NCBI GenBank assembly: GCA_943788775.1
Contig: CALSRO010000008.1
Coordinates: 124,001-188,000, forward strand
Source: an uncultured Flavobacteriales bacterium
Lineage (GTDB): Bacteria > Bacteroidota > Bacteroidia > Flavobacteriales_G > Salibacteraceae
Direction: 5' to 3'
DNA: 64,000 nt
Shown here: piece by piece, positions 38,108 to 47,318 of the stretch
Layout: each line of letters opens with the position of its first letter
Numbering within the stretch: position 1 is the stretch's first letter
Notes under the pieces: model-generated
The model's input: only the letters and a program-made list of their open reading frames with translations
What the model was told of the DNA's origin: nothing
The model's database searches: none
Position numbers and translations under genes: made by a program

Positions 38108-38695
38108 TTAAAGTGCTTCATCTGGATTACTAGGACGAGTACTGAAATTTCCATTTTCCTGTGAAATCAGGTCATACTCGAGAATATTATTGCTCAAATA
38201 TTGAGGATCATCTTTTCCAAAACTTTCATTTGTAATAAATCCACCTTTCATCTCACCACCTTTCATTTCCTTTTCAGGATTCCATCCTTTACCGTAATAA
38301 AAGAATATCTGATAAGTGCCTTGAGGAACTGAGAAAGAATAGCTGCTCCCTGAATTGATATAAGCATGGCTTACTACGTCTCCTAAGGATTTGATAGTAA
38401 CTAAAACATCAGAGTTGCTAGTTCTCACTTTTATATCTGAGCAGCCGTAATCATCACAATATGAGTTTCTTCCATAATATTGAGAATAGGGTGTGCTTCC
38501 TGCCCGCAATGAATTGCTTATGTACTTGTCATAAATAGCCTTTTCCTTTTCATCTGCTTTACGCTGTTCTTCAATTCCGATTCTTTGTTGTTCCTCGCTA
38601 GCTATACGCTGCTTTATTTCTGCTTCACTTTCGCAGGACGAAAGACCTAGTGCTAAACAAAAGAAAGGAAGAAGAAATTTCATTTTTAATCTCAT
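38108..38695 (-). CDS. Lipoprotein with charged helix
   Basis: Starting at 38695 (MRLKMKFLLPFFCLALGLSS) gives a lipoprotein with lipobox LSSC. A Glu/Lys/Gln-rich helix (IKQRIASEEQQRIGIEEQRK) follows, then a small beta domain with a cysteine pair (NSYCDDYGCSD) and SYSFSVPQGTYQIFFYYG. The longer start at 38794 would bury the signal peptide. It is divergent from the J-like/Hsp70 operon, with 256 bp between the two. Confidence 0.6.
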   Translation of the reverse strand: MRLKMKFLLPFFCLALGLSSCESEAEIKQRIASEEQQRIGIEEQRKADEKEKAIYDKYISNSLRAGSTPYSQYYGRNSYCDDYGCSDIKVRTSNSDVLVTIKSLGDVVSHAYINSGSSYSFSVPQGTYQIFFYYGKGWNPEKEMKGGEMKGGFITNESFGKDDPQYLSNNILEYDLISQENGNFSTRPSNPDEAL

Positions 38696-38914
38696 TTGGT
38701 TTTCTTTTATAAAATGGTACGAACCACCACCGCTTGGTTGTTCGATATTTGTTAACGTGTAGATTAACCTTTCTGGCAATTGCGCATAAAGCATCGTACT
38801 TATTGTACCAAAAGTGGATAAAAAATATTGATCAACAATTATGGATGCTAAATGGTGTAAAAGCTCAATTACTTAATATAAGCCAATTGAGCTGTTTTAA
38901 AGCCCGAAGCTTTA

Positions 38915-38922
38915 TATATTTG
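38915..38922 (+). promoter_or_regulatory. Possible -7 element before the Hsp70-system operon
   Basis: TATATTTG fits the TAnnTTTG Bacteroidota -7 consensus and lies 29 bp before the GTG start of the first J-like gene. No -33 element at ideal spacing is evident. Confidence 0.4.
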
Positions 38923-38951
38923 AGTAGAATCATTAAATTTAAAGAAGTTAA

Positions 38952-40196
38952 GTGAAGCTCATTGAACATAATCCTTATCGGATTTTAGGGGTAAAAGCGA
39001 ATGCTTCGCTTAGCGATAGGCTGCAGCAGGCTAATCTGATAGCGCAGTATCTTAAGATTGGCCAGAGCGCGAAGCTTGACTTTGACATAACTCCTCCACT
39101 AAATCTCTTGGAAAGAACTAAGGATTTAATCGAACTGCAAGGCGGTAGAATACATTCAACAGGAGATAAGATTTTGTATTCCTTGTTTTGGTTTGTTCAG
39201 GCAAACGGAATAGATAAGATTGCACTTAATCATTTGACTGGATCAAAAGATATAGACAAGGCTTTGTCTGATTTTGAGAAGGGCTGCAGGGACTTCGTGG
39301 TAGGCCCAGATAGCTACTCTGCTATACTGAACCATTCCACATTGCAGATAATAGCCTATCGCCAGCACAAGGATTTGAGTAAACTCAAGGATGCAATTGC
39401 TCATAAGTTCAGCATCGTCTCAGACTCAAAATCCTTGGTACAGCTTAAGGATCTGGTAGCTGCAGATAGCAAGAACATCAGTGTTCAGGAAATACTGGAG
39501 TTGGCCATGCCCAAACTTAAAGAGTTGCTTAAGGAACTCGTGCCATCCAAGAATACGGATAAGCTTTTGTTGGAGATATTCAAATCCAATACGGTCATTT
39601 ATCCTGGTTTACGTAATGAGGTTATCGATGCATTGGTGCATAGGATTGATCGTTTAGTAGATAAGACAGAAGCTGAAAGGAATAAAGCTCTGAAGGGTGA
39701 TTATACTGCGAGCATGTTGAAGGATATCCCAGCGTTGGGTCGGTTGCTATTGGAAGCGGTGAAGGCTCCGCTGCAAGAAATTGAGACCCTTTTGGATAAA
39801 TCCGACCCTGTTTACACTGATGCTTTGCAAAAAGTTTTCGAGGAAGTCAATTATTGTGGAGTGCTTCCCTTTAATAAGCTCATGGATAAACTGAATTCTG
39901 CTTCTACAAGCCCAGTTTTAATGAGAGCGATAGTAAATAAAATAGACCTAAATGACATTCTAAAATTGTATAGTCAAGCTATTAATAACCTAAGTTCAAT
40001 TGAAATACCTGAAAAGGATACCATCCTGAGAAATCAAGCTGGTATTAAAAAGATGAAGAGTAATTTAGTTGCGGCAAAATCGAACTTGAGTTCTAAAACT
40101 GGCAATAATAACTCAGCCTCAGAAGATGATTCTCTTGCGTGGTTCTGGTTCTGGTTTGTGGTAGTTGTACTTGTTTTAATTGCTCTTTTTAATTGA
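38952..40196 (+). CDS. J-like protein 1, C-terminal membrane anchor
   Basis: A GTG start gives a 414-aa protein. The first ~30 residues read like J-domain helix I-II (MKLIEHNPYRILGVKANASL), but no HPD follows: the text is AQYLKIGQSAKLDFD. A long helical body (about 70-360) and a C-terminal transmembrane helix (WFWFWFVVVVLVLIALF) complete it. Residues 35-300 are almost identical to J-like protein 2 just downstream; only the tails differ. It is the first gene of a six-gene operon with a divergent Hsp70. It is probably a tail-anchored co-chaperone that recruits the Hsp70 to the membrane; the lack of HPD argues for a non-classical mode. Confidence 0.75.
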   Translation: MKLIEHNPYRILGVKANASLSDRLQQANLIAQYLKIGQSAKLDFDITPPLNLLERTKDLIELQGGRIHSTGDKILYSLFWFVQANGIDKIALNHLTGSKDIDKALSDFEKGCRDFVVGPDSYSAILNHSTLQIIAYRQHKDLSKLKDAIAHKFSIVSDSKSLVQLKDLVAADSKNISVQEILELAMPKLKELLKELVPSKNTDKLLLEIFKSNTVIYPGLRNEVIDALVHRIDRLVDKTEAERNKALKGDYTASMLKDIPALGRLLLEAVKAPLQEIETLLDKSDPVYTDALQKVFEEVNYCGVLPFNKLMDKLNSASTSPVLMRAIVNKIDLNDILKLYSQAINNLSSIEIPEKDTILRNQAGIKKMKSNLVAAKSNLSSKTGNNNSASEDDSLAWFWFWFVVVVLVLIALFN

Positions 40197-40343
40197 ATAG
40201 TTCCTACCATGTCAACTATAGTTATGATTCGTGTTTGAGATGATCACATATCATAGATAAAGCGATATTCTTAATCACTTTGAATAACGTTTTAGGATTA
40301 AAAAATATACTTGTACTCATCTTGGGTGAACTCACTCTGAATT

Positions 40344-41804
40344 ATGAAACTCGTAGAACATAATCCATATCGAATATTAGGTGTCAAGGCAAACGCTTCA
40401 CTGAGTGATAGGAAGCAGCAGTCTAATCTTATAGCGCAGTATTTGAAGATTGGCCAGAGCGCGAAGCTTGACTTTGACATAACTCCTCCACTAAATCTCT
40501 TGGAAAGAACTAAGGATTTAATCGAACTGCAAGGCGGTAGAATACATTCAACAGGAGATAAGATTTTGTATTCCTTGTTTTGGTTTGTTCAGGCAAACGG
40601 AATAGATAAGATTGCACTTAATCATTTGACTGGATCAAAAGATATAGACAAGGCTTTGTCTGATTTTGAGAAGGGCTGCAGGGACTTCGTGGTAGGCCCA
40701 GATAGCTACTCTGCTATACTGAACCATTCCACATTGCAGATAATAGCCTATCGCCAGCACAAGGATTTGAGTAAACTCAAGGATGCAATTGCTCATAAGT
40801 TCAGCATCGTCTCAGACTCAAAATCCTTGGTACAGCTTAAGGATCTGGTAGCTGCAGATAGCAAGAACATCAGTGTTCAGGAAATACTGGAGTTGGCCAT
40901 GCCCAAACTTAAAGAGTTGCTTAAGGAACTCGTGCCATCCAAGAATACGGATAAGCTTTTGTTGGAGATATTCAAATCCAATACGGTCATTTATCCTGGT
41001 TTACGTAATGAGGTTATCGATGCATTGGTGCATAGGATTGATCGTTTAGTAGATAAGACAGAAGCTGAAAGGAATAAAGCTCTGAAGGGTGATTATACTT
41101 CGAGCATGCTGAAGGATATTCCAGCATTGGGTCGGTTGCTATTGGAAGCGGTGAAGGCTCCGCTGCACGAAATTGAGACCCTTTTGGATAAATCCGACCC
41201 TGTTTACACTGATGCTTTGCAAAAAGTTTTCAAGGAAGTCAATTATTGTGGTATCGGACCATTCAATAAAATGATGGACAAACTGAATAGCTCTGAAGGC
41301 AAGGCCAATGAAAAAATAAAAGCAGCCACAGATATATCAGCCATATTGGAATTGTATACAAACGCAAAGGAAATTTTAGCTGGAATTTCGATTCCAATCA
41401 AAGAGACCTTGTCGAAAAACTTAGAGGGAATTGGTCAGTTCAATTCTGTGGATTGTTGCGAGTTCTGCGGTTCGGGTAGACCTACTTCAATGAGATTGAA
41501 AGTCGAAATGCACAAGATGAAAGAGTTTAATCAATACACTTATTTCCCAGATGGAGGGGTTAAGGTGCCAAGTTGTACCAAATGCTTTTTAATGAGGTTC
41601 CCATTAAAAGTACTTTCCATACTAATGGGCATAGCTTCAATCCCGTTAGTTATAGCTATCATTATCCTAAAGAGATCTTACTCTGAAAATGACTTTAAAT
41701 GGGTACATAGAATAGCGTATAGATATACATATTGCTTAACAGTAAAAAATCATCCATTAATTAAGGAATACCTTAAAGATGGATATGAATTTGGTTTACC
41801 ATAG
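40344..41804 (+). CDS. J-like protein 2, zinc-ribbon and membrane tail
   Basis: A 486-aa tandem paralogue of J-like protein 1. About 650 bp are identical at DNA level (40445-41098 against 39053-39706), while the first ~110 bp differ at many synonymous sites. After residue ~300 it diverges: CCEFCGSGRPTSMRL and VPSCTKC form a probable zinc ribbon (C-x-x-C ... C-x-x-C), followed by a transmembrane helix (ILMGIASIPLVIAIIIL) and a short tail. J proteins with zinc-binding tails often select clients, so this copy may be the client-loading form. No HPD is seen. A variant -7 box (TATACTTG, 40306-40313) precedes it. Confidence 0.75.
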   Translation: MKLVEHNPYRILGVKANASLSDRKQQSNLIAQYLKIGQSAKLDFDITPPLNLLERTKDLIELQGGRIHSTGDKILYSLFWFVQANGIDKIALNHLTGSKDIDKALSDFEKGCRDFVVGPDSYSAILNHSTLQIIAYRQHKDLSKLKDAIAHKFSIVSDSKSLVQLKDLVAADSKNISVQEILELAMPKLKELLKELVPSKNTDKLLLEIFKSNTVIYPGLRNEVIDALVHRIDRLVDKTEAERNKALKGDYTSSMLKDIPALGRLLLEAVKAPLHEIETLLDKSDPVYTDALQKVFKEVNYCGIGPFNKMMDKLNSSEGKANEKIKAATDISAILELYTNAKEILAGISIPIKETLSKNLEGIGQFNSVDCCEFCGSGRPTSMRLKVEMHKMKEFNQYTYFPDGGVKVPSCTKCFLMRFPLKVLSILMGIASIPLVIAIIILKRSYSENDFKWVHRIAYRYTYCLTVKNHPLIKEYLKDGYEFGLP

Positions 41805-41868
41805 TGCCAAAGCTTAAAAACTAAATAAATTTCAATCTTTACCTAAAGAAAAAGAATCAACCAACAAA

Positions 41869-42927
41869 ATGAAAAAACTAATAACCTTAATCACACTTGC
41901 TTTAACGGTAAGTGTTACAAGTGCACAGTCTAATCAGGATTCCTTAAACACAGCTTCGCAAGCTGACCTGTCTATAGTTAAAAGTGATTTGCGCAGTCTG
42001 ACAAGTGACATACAAGACTTAAGCCAGGAGCTTGCTAAAACAAAAAAGCAACAGCAAGATGCGCTAAATAAGTTAAATTCTGAGTCTAAAAATGCAATTA
42101 GAGATTCGTTGGAGGTTTTGGAAGAAAACTTGAGAAAAGAGTGGAAAAGGGTACAAAGTTCTTTACAGCAATCAATAGCGAGAGAGCGAAAAAAAGCTGA
42201 GGCGCAAACTATCATCATTGATTCCCTGCAAACAGAGCTTACGGGCGGTCTCACAATGATAGATTCTGAGGTAGATGGCCTGAGCTCTAGTCTAACCGCA
42301 ACCAATGAACAATTGGATGTAGTTAAAGAGAATGGTGACTTAAATAACAAGACAACCCACGAATATCTCATGTATTTAATGGCAGCAATATGCGTCCTGC
42401 TATTGCTGGTTATGGTGGTGTATTGGCTAACTCATAAAAAGCATGGAAGTGTAAGCAGTGACCTTGTAGATGCTAAGGCTGATTTGAAAGCACAAATAAA
42501 CACTGCCAATGCAGATTTTGTAGAGAAGCTTGCAAAAACGTTAAGCGAACTTCCGAAGCCTGCCGAGGGAGGAGATAAGCCAGGCCCTGCAGATAACCAA
42601 GGACTTATATTGGATTTTGCGCAGCAAATAGCCAGTATGGAAAACAACATCTGGCATTTACCGGAGAATGATAAAGTGAGAAAGAGAATTGAGAAAGCCA
42701 CCAAAAAAATGCGGGAAACCTTCATGAGTTTGGGGTATGAGATGCCTAAGCTTATGGGAACTGAGGTATCTGACAATCAAATCATAGAAATAAAAGAAAG
42801 AAACGAGGATTCCTCAATACCAGTCGGTCAATTGATAATCTCAAGTGTAAAGAAGCCATTGATACTTTTCAATGACAAAATGGTGCAAAAGCCGGTGGTT
42901 GATATAAGTGAAAACACAGAAGAATAA
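41869..42927 (+). CDS. Membrane-anchored coiled-coil protein with GrpE-like tail
   Basis: The signal peptide (MKKLITLITLALTVSVTSAQ) is followed by an exported coiled coil (about 25-155), one transmembrane helix (166-188) and a cytosolic C-terminal part. Residues ~245-352 look like GrpE: a helix (ENDKVRKRIEKATKKMRETF), then SLGYEMPKLMGTEV and a beta-wing-like end (VGQLIISSVKKPLILFNDKM, VVDIS). The gene is 8 bp before the Hsp70, the place where an exchange factor would be encoded. If correct, an envelope signal could act directly on the nucleotide state of the Hsp70. The similarity is by eye and weak, so the GrpE role is inference. Confidence 0.6.
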   Translation: MKKLITLITLALTVSVTSAQSNQDSLNTASQADLSIVKSDLRSLTSDIQDLSQELAKTKKQQQDALNKLNSESKNAIRDSLEVLEENLRKEWKRVQSSLQQSIARERKKAEAQTIIIDSLQTELTGGLTMIDSEVDGLSSSLTATNEQLDVVKENGDLNNKTTHEYLMYLMAAICVLLLLVMVVYWLTHKKHGSVSSDLVDAKADLKAQINTANADFVEKLAKTLSELPKPAEGGDKPGPADNQGLILDFAQQIASMENNIWHLPENDKVRKRIEKATKKMRETFMSLGYEMPKLMGTEVSDNQIIEIKERNEDSSIPVGQLIISSVKKPLILFNDKMVQKPVVDISENTEE

Positions 42928-42935
42928 AAAATCAA

Positions 42936-45425
42936 ATGGGAAGAATAAAAATTGATTACGGTATAGATTTAGGTACTACTAACTCTGCACTATCGCGGAT
43001 GGAGAATGGAGAAGTTGTGACCCGTGAAATTGACCAAAGCAGAATCGTGCCATCATGCGTTTATATTGACAAAAGAAGTAGAACTAGAGCAGGGATTCAG
43101 GCAAAAAATAAGTTCCCTCATTTTGTCGAATTCAAAAGAAAAATGGGTCAGGATGTTGAGTTTGATGTATTGGATGGCACTAAGACCAATCCAGAAAAAC
43201 TCTCTGCTGAACTACTCAAAAAACTTGCTTCTGAAATTACTGACGAGGCTTTTAAATCTGTTGTAATAACGGTTCCAGCTGCATTTGAGCTGCATCAGAT
43301 ATCAGCTACCAAACGGGCAGCAGAACTTGCTGGGTTTGAGCAGGTGGAGATATTGCAAGAGCCTGTTGCGGCTGCCTTTAACTATGGTATGAAACATAAG
43401 GTGACCGATGGAAAATTTGTCGTATTCGATTTTGGAGGTGGAACCTTTGATGCGGCACTTGTAACAGCAACGGGCGGTGTAATGGAAGTAAAATCTTCAG
43501 AGGGAGATAATTTCCTTGGTGGAGGAGACATTGATAATGCTTTGGTTAATGAAATATTATTGCCCTATTTAAGGGAAAACTACTCCATTGCCGACCTGGA
43601 GTCAAAAGATGAAAAAGATTCCAAATTCTGGTTACAGAGGTTGAAGAGTATTGCAGACGACCTCAAAAAGGAATTGGGTAAAAGCGATGATTTTGAAATT
43701 TTGACTGATATAGGTTTTTTACCGGAAGACGATGAAGGGGAGGAAATGGAGTTGGATTTTACCGTCACAAGGGAAAAAATGAATGATGTGGCCAAACCAT
43801 TATTCCAGAGGGCGATAGATAAAACTAAATCCCTGATGGGGAATAATGGTTTATCTGTATCAGATCTGACGGCATTGGTTTTGGTTGGAGGCCCTACTCA
43901 AATGCCTCTGTTACGTGAGATGCTTGAAGAACAATTGATGAAGCCCGATACAAGTGCAAATCCTATGACGGGTATTGCGGAGGGCGCTGCCTTGTATGCT
44001 AGTACCATGCAAAACAATATTAAGGCGCATGGCTCAGGACCTGATTCTGACAGCGATTCAGACGAACCAATTGTAGAAATTGAAGTAGACTTCAGCTCAC
44101 CATCTAACTTAGATAAAGAACCTGTGTCAGTTGTTCTCAAAGGCACAAGTGAACCGTTTTTTGGTGAGATTGCTAGAGAGGATGGACTAAAAACGGAACG
44201 AGCCGCACTCGATGCAGTTTTCATGGTTGATATTGATCAGAAAAAAGCCAATAATTTCACCATCAATGTATTCAATGAGAAGAATGATCGCGTAGTATGT
44301 TCTCCTGAAAAGTTCACAATACTGCCTGGTATCGCAGTCAGTGGTGGATCTCCATTACCCAAATTTATTGGAATGGATTACCAAGCAAAAAACGGGAAAG
44401 TTCTTTTTACCTCTTTCGTAGGACTTGAAAAAGATAAGCCGATGCCTGCGGTAGGCAAGACAAGTATGAATTTGTTCACTCAACGGGAACTGAGACCAGG
44501 TAATGCTGAGGATGAACTGGTAATTAAAATTTACCAGGCAGAAGGTAGAGCTGAAGGTTCAAGGTCAATAGTAAACAGTTGTATCGGACAGATTGAAATT
44601 ACTGGTGCTGAGGTGCCAAAGTTAGTTCCTGAAAAAACGGAGGTAAAATTCACACTGAGTATAGATATATCTCAGAATATGTCACTGGAGGCCGACTTTC
44701 CAACGCTTGACTTTGAGATAGAAAAGCAAATGGTATTCAATCCAACAGCAGAGGTCAGTAGTGAGCAGGTAGACGAATTGCTTCAGGAAGCTGATAAGCT
44801 AGTGGATAGGTTGGAAAGTAGCGATAAGCCACCAGCCAATCTATCTGAGATAAAAGAGAAGAGAGACCGCATAAAGAAAACACTCGACCAAGGTGGAGAT
44901 ATCGATCAGGGATTCGGTCACTCTCGTGAGCTTATACTCGATCTAGACCTTGCCGAGGAAGGACTGGCTTGGCCTGAACTTGTTGGTGAGATAAATGAAG
45001 CATTCAAAAACCTAGAGGATTTGGTGCAAGAATGCGTCAGTAAAAGCTTGAATGGCCATGAAAAGGATAAGAGCGACTTGGATTACCTGAGAACATCCAA
45101 AGATTCTGTGCTTGCCTCCAAAAGTGTAGAGCGTGGCAAGGATCTTCTTGAGAAGGTAAGAGGCCTTGAATGGCAGATAACTGATAGGCATGCAGGAAAA
45201 GAAAAGCGCATTGCTTGGATTAGAGGGTTCCAACGTAAATTTTCGAGTATTGATTGGACAAATGAAGCAGAAGCGCGCAGAGCCGTTGACCGAGGAATGG
45301 AACTGGTTAATTCCGGTGCATCGCTTCAACAGTTGAATCAGCAGGTTCAAACAATAGTCGGTTTCATGAGAGATAGAGATGATGGTGGGCCAACATCTGG
45401 ACCAAGCGGTGGTGTAGGCGAATAA
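42936..45425 (+). CDS. Divergent Hsp70 (DnaK-like) ATPase
   Basis: The 829-aa protein has the complete Hsp70 ATPase core: phosphate-1 GIDLGTTNS (9-17), the connect region VVITVPAAFELHQ and QEPVAAAFNYG, phosphate-2 FDFGGGTFD (about 165-173) and the adenosine motif LVLVGGPTQMP (about 315-325). The substrate-binding half is atypical: the linker is not the usual DVLLLDVTP type, and the sequence is longer and acidic (GPDSDSDSDEP), ending in a Gly/Pro tail. A housekeeping DnaK is ~640 aa, so this is a dedicated Hsp70. Its genetic neighbours are J-like, GrpE-like, kinase-AAA+ and TerB genes. The frame is intact. Confidence 0.88.
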   Translation: MGRIKIDYGIDLGTTNSALSRMENGEVVTREIDQSRIVPSCVYIDKRSRTRAGIQAKNKFPHFVEFKRKMGQDVEFDVLDGTKTNPEKLSAELLKKLASEITDEAFKSVVITVPAAFELHQISATKRAAELAGFEQVEILQEPVAAAFNYGMKHKVTDGKFVVFDFGGGTFDAALVTATGGVMEVKSSEGDNFLGGGDIDNALVNEILLPYLRENYSIADLESKDEKDSKFWLQRLKSIADDLKKELGKSDDFEILTDIGFLPEDDEGEEMELDFTVTREKMNDVAKPLFQRAIDKTKSLMGNNGLSVSDLTALVLVGGPTQMPLLREMLEEQLMKPDTSANPMTGIAEGAALYASTMQNNIKAHGSGPDSDSDSDEPIVEIEVDFSSPSNLDKEPVSVVLKGTSEPFFGEIAREDGLKTERAALDAVFMVDIDQKKANNFTINVFNEKNDRVVCSPEKFTILPGIAVSGGSPLPKFIGMDYQAKNGKVLFTSFVGLEKDKPMPAVGKTSMNLFTQRELRPGNAEDELVIKIYQAEGRAEGSRSIVNSCIGQIEITGAEVPKLVPEKTEVKFTLSIDISQNMSLEADFPTLDFEIEKQMVFNPTAEVSSEQVDELLQEADKLVDRLESSDKPPANLSEIKEKRDRIKKTLDQGGDIDQGFGHSRELILDLDLAEEGLAWPELVGEINEAFKNLEDLVQECVSKSLNGHEKDKSDLDYLRTSKDSVLASKSVERGKDLLEKVRGLEWQITDRHAGKEKRIAWIRGFQRKFSSIDWTNEAEARRAVDRGMELVNSGASLQQLNQQVQTIVGFMRDRDDGGPTSGPSGGVGE

Positions 45426-45435
45426 TGATTGATCA

Positions 45436-47316
45436 ATGAATTACTTCAACAAAAAAGATGTCATTGATGGTAAGTATGAGGTGTTATTCTTCATACACGA
45501 GACAACCTATGGCTGGAGCTATCGCGTAAAAGGCAAAGAGGATGGAAAGGTATACATGCTTAAGGTATACCAGAAGGATAAGCTGCTTCCGCAGCATTTT
45601 ACCGAAGATGGCGACCTCCTAGAAGCCAGTATACATCAAGGGCTGGAGCATCCAAACCTCTCCAGATATGTGGAGCATAAGACCATTACACACAATGGTG
45701 TTGAGCTTATCTACTATGTAGTTGGTTTCATTAGCGGTGAAACGCTACAAGAAAGAATGGATAGGGAAGGAGAGCCGAATCATGCATTTGCTGTCCGTTT
45801 TTTCTCAGAGTTATTGGATGCTGTACATTACCTGCATTCAAGAGAGGTACCCGTTCTTCATTGCGATATCACACCGCATAACATTATGATGGACCTGTCT
45901 GATAATGGTATGAAGCCTGTGCTTTTTGACTTCGGACTTGCGCGTTATCAAGGAACCGAAGGTGCTTATTTCAACCAAAGTCAGCCTTCTGTGTACTACT
46001 GCGCTCCAGAGGTGCTCAATGACTCTGCTACTGTGGAGAGTGATGTATTCTCATTGGGTGCTCTGCTTTATTGTCTCTTGTGTGGCACCTTTCCTTGGCA
46101 TGGAGAGATTACCAACCCCAACATGGATTCAGAGAAGTTCATCCCTGACCTGCTCAATTCCAGAAACAAAAAACTGAGATTCAATGTGATGGAAAGTGTT
46201 GATAAGCACGTGAGAATAACGGTTATAAAGAGTCTGTTGCCTCAGGTAGGTACGCGTTTTAAAAACGCTAATGAATTCAAGGATGCGCTCAGCAAGGAAA
46301 TGGCAGTTTCCGTAGCTGAAGTGGAGACACAAGAACGCTTGCAGGTAGTGAAGCGTACACCAGGACTTGGGTTTAACAAGATTGCTGGAATGGATGCTAT
46401 TAAATCCATGATAAAGGAGGATGTGATAGAGCCGCTGCTGCATCCTGAAAAAAACAAGGAATACGGTATTGAACCGCCCAATGGAGTGCTTTTCTATGGC
46501 CCTCCAGGATGTGGTAAAACCTTTTTTGCAGAATGTCTGGCTGATGAGGTAGGCTTCAATTTCTTGAAGGTCAAGCCTTCTGATGTAGGCTCCATGTATG
46601 TGCATGGAGGCCAGGAAAAAATAAGCCAGTTGTTTAAAGATGCCAAAGAAAACGCCCCAACAATACTATTTCTGGATGAAATGGATGCGATGATTCCGAG
46701 CAGAGATGGCTCTGTTGGACATCATTATGAATCGGAGGTTAATGAGTGGTTGGTACAGATCAACAATTGTTCGCAGAACGAAGTTTTCATTATTGGAGCT
46801 ACCAATAGGTTAAATAAGATAGATACGGCTGTTCTACGCTCTGGTAGATTCGACCGCAAAGTCCATATACCAATACCAGATTTGGAATGCAGAAAAGCTT
46901 TGTTCAAACTCCAACTTGACAAGCGACCAAAGGTTTTGGATGAAGAGCTTGACTGTGACCTGCTTGCGCAAAAAACGAAAGGTTTTGTTTGTAGCGATGT
47001 TACTCTCATTGTGAATGATGCGGCAAGAGTGGCGGCTAGTAAGCAAGTGAAGATTGACAACGCAATGATCTTGGAGGTCATTGGAAACACGAGTGCTTCG
47101 GTAAGCGAAGATGACCTTAAAGAATACAACAATGAATTGGGTGAAGAGAATAAGAGAACACCTATTGGATTTCGCACATCTGCTACTGTTGTGAAACAAA
47201 GCCCTCAACAAAAAATATCAGAGTTGGAGAAGGAAATGAAAAGTGCGGCTGATAATCAGGATTATACGCGTGCAGCTGAGATAAAGGCCCAGATTGACAA
47301 ACTAAAGAACAACTGA
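45436..47316 (+). CDS. Ser/Thr kinase-AAA+ ATPase-UVR fusion
   Basis: The 626-aa protein has three parts. Residues 1-300 are a Hanks-type kinase with the VAIK-type Lys in YMLKVY, catalytic loop LHCDITPHN (non-RD, Asp kept), DFG and a CAPE variant of APE. Residues ~325-560 are a Cdc48/FtsH-like AAA+ module with Walker A GPPGCGKT (355-362), Walker B ILFLDEMD, sensor 1 GATNR and Arg finger RSGRFDRK. Residues ~590-626 are a UVR-type helical hairpin (ISELEKEMKSAADNQDYTRA). It is 10 bp after the Hsp70 and 2 bp before the TerB-like gene. It could phosphorylate chaperone partners and pull on Hsp70-bound clients. Confidence 0.87.
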   Translation: MNYFNKKDVIDGKYEVLFFIHETTYGWSYRVKGKEDGKVYMLKVYQKDKLLPQHFTEDGDLLEASIHQGLEHPNLSRYVEHKTITHNGVELIYYVVGFISGETLQERMDREGEPNHAFAVRFFSELLDAVHYLHSREVPVLHCDITPHNIMMDLSDNGMKPVLFDFGLARYQGTEGAYFNQSQPSVYYCAPEVLNDSATVESDVFSLGALLYCLLCGTFPWHGEITNPNMDSEKFIPDLLNSRNKKLRFNVMESVDKHVRITVIKSLLPQVGTRFKNANEFKDALSKEMAVSVAEVETQERLQVVKRTPGLGFNKIAGMDAIKSMIKEDVIEPLLHPEKNKEYGIEPPNGVLFYGPPGCGKTFFAECLADEVGFNFLKVKPSDVGSMYVHGGQEKISQLFKDAKENAPTILFLDEMDAMIPSRDGSVGHHYESEVNEWLVQINNCSQNEVFIIGATNRLNKIDTAVLRSGRFDRKVHIPIPDLECRKALFKLQLDKRPKVLDEELDCDLLAQKTKGFVCSDVTLIVNDAARVAASKQVKIDNAMILEVIGNTSASVSEDDLKEYNNELGEENKRTPIGFRTSATVVKQSPQQKISELEKEMKSAADNQDYTRAAEIKAQIDKLKNN

Positions 47317-47318
47317 TC

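Noticed and set aside
46129..46605. 158-aa open frame opposite the kinase-AAA+ gene
   Set aside because: It is the antisense of a strongly supported coding region and has no recognisable motif.
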